From positions 62,001 through 126,000 of the forward strand of contig JACCIC010000215.1 of the NCBI GenBank assembly GCA_018907035.1: a stretch of DNA of 64,000 nucleotides. Reading direction: 5' to 3'. The number at the start of each line of letters is the position of its first letter. Position 1 is the stretch's first letter. A program made the translations under genes and the position numbers. The notes under the pieces are model-generated. The model had not been told where the DNA came from. It saw nothing but the letters and a program-made list of their open reading frames with translations, and ran no database searches. The stretch is from Sycobia sp. Sy_11 (Eukaryota > Arthropoda > Insecta > Hymenoptera > Epichrysomallidae). Shown in pieces: positions 63,194-64,000 of this stretch.

Positions 63194-64000
63194 GTGTTGC
63201 TCGTACGACGAGCGCGAGATCCGCTCAGGCGAGCGCCTTTCCCAGTAATTACGTTTTAGATTGTTTCCAGACGGTTGCCTGTCTGGCGAGCGATTATCTG
63301 TGCGTCGAGCGGCACGATCTCTCGTAGCGATAACCGGGAGATTGCGATCTGTTGTTACGTCGTGAGGGACTACGGTAGGGTCGGTTGGTCTCGTAACTGT
63401 TGTAATATGGTGAAGGGGATCGGTATCTGGGTAATGAGGGGGAGGTGGATCTTCTGTAGGGTGATGGGGATCGGTATCAATTAGACGATAACCGTGGTCC
63501 TAGTGAGGGTGTCCGTTGTCGGCTCACGTTATTTCTTTCGTGTTCGGATAATGACGTTCTCGCTCTTCGTGGCGAGGGGCTGTAGCTACGTGGTTTTCTC
63601 GTATCGTGAGGGTTCTCCTCGTCAGTTTTAGTTAATATTGGCGCTGACGGTTCGGTTAGCGTCACATGCTTCTGTGCCTTTTTCGTTTTGTCGCTGTCTA
63701 GAGCAGCTAACCTCGAGCGCCTGTTGTTTCTTTCGCTGGGCGAGCATGCTGCTGTGCTTACCAGGCAGTCTTCTGCTGCCGGTGGCTTCTTATAACGGCG
63801 AGCTAGCTCTCTTTTCAGCTCTAGCCTCTGACCTAGCAGCAGCAGCTCGTTAATCGATTTAAACTCGTTTCTATTGATTTTATCCAGGTAATCCGGATTT
63901 AAATTCCGGTATACTCGATCGAGTTGCAACTCGAGAGGGAGTGTGGATGACAGTTTGCTAAGTAGTACTCGCATGCACCTTAGGTACGAACCGATCGGTT
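63194..64000 (-). CDS. Gag, C-terminal part with RS-rich linker (runs off the window)
   Basis: 63974-63477 is open: LPLELQLDRVYRNLNPDYLD and INELLLLGQRLELKRELARR are capsid-like helices. After a frame change near 63480 come repeats of YRSPSP and an Arg/Ser-rich tract to about 63250, leading to the knuckles. The start codon lies beyond the window; the Met at 63974 is internal. Confidence 0.65.

Larger units (their letters stand above)
55626..64000 (-). mobile_element. Osvaldo/Ulysses-like Ty3/Gypsy element, 5' end off the window
   Basis: On the - strand: gag with zinc knuckles, protease, RT, RNase H, integrase, ORF3 with a second zinc knuckle, polypurine tract and 3' LTR. RT wording such as LTNAPVSFQRGMDRIFEPEW and LKQLRAFLGMVGWYARFIKA is what I recall for the Osvaldo/Ulysses group. 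The frames carry few breaks, so the insertion is fairly young. The 5' LTR and gag start lie beyond 64000. Confidence 0.75.

Overview
This window looks like euchromatic but transposon-rich insect DNA, probably from an ant or another hymenopteran. The evidence is an AT-rich background with long (TA)n, (TC)n and (GT)n arrays, spliced animal genes, mauritiana- and irritans-type mariners, Penelope-like elements (PLEs), Helitrons, Ty3/Gypsy elements and a Polinton-type integrase. The order-level assignment is inference; 'insect' is fairly safe.

Two host genes can be supported, and they converge. The first is the 3' part of FIG4 (Sac-domain phosphoinositide phosphatase) on the + strand: exons 3053-3165, 3308-3548, 4796-5011, 39671-39844, 39903-40062 and 40134-40208. 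All six join in frame and the catalytic domain lies off the left edge. Intron 5012-39670 is about 34.7 kb long and is packed with mobile elements. The second gene is RpL40 (ubiquitin fused to ribosomal protein eL40) on the - strand at 47318-46870, two coding exons, 128 codons.

The most striking structure is a direct tandem duplication of about 6.4 kb: 34381-40799 repeated as 40800-47226. It begins inside an LTR retrotransposon in the FIG4 intron and ends inside the ubiquitin exon of RpL40. The unit carries the FIG4 terminal exons and the RpL40 3' end, so each gene still has one complete version: FIG4 uses copy 1 and RpL40 uses copy 2. The spare FIG4 tail in copy 2 has lost its splice acceptor. 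The spare RpL40 end in copy 1 has no start.

Layout: 1-1616 Helitron; 3053-5011 FIG4 exons with a PLE fold-back between them; 5330-8678 mariners, PLE and Helitron pieces; 8842-9740 Polinton-type integrase; 10372-13560 two Helitrons with a 60/120-bp minisatellite; 13822-13945 a 28S rRNA fragment; 14003-14893 an LTR; 16983-19660 a large inverted repeat of Helitron arms around PLE pieces; 19900-21186 an intact mariner; 21215-22960 a PLE carrying a hammerhead-like motif and a nested mariner; 22975-24590 and 29600-34955 two decayed CsRn1-like Gypsy elements, the second with an LRR-like 3' reading frame; 24985-27188 two solo LTRs in a TA array; 34381-47226 the tandem duplication; 49540-53660 PLEs split by a solo LTR; 53681-55220 an LTR; 55626-64000 an Osvaldo/Ulysses-like Gypsy element on the - strand with a second zinc-knuckle reading frame after integrase.

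Family names come from motifs I recognise; no database search was possible. Boundaries of decayed repeats are approximate.
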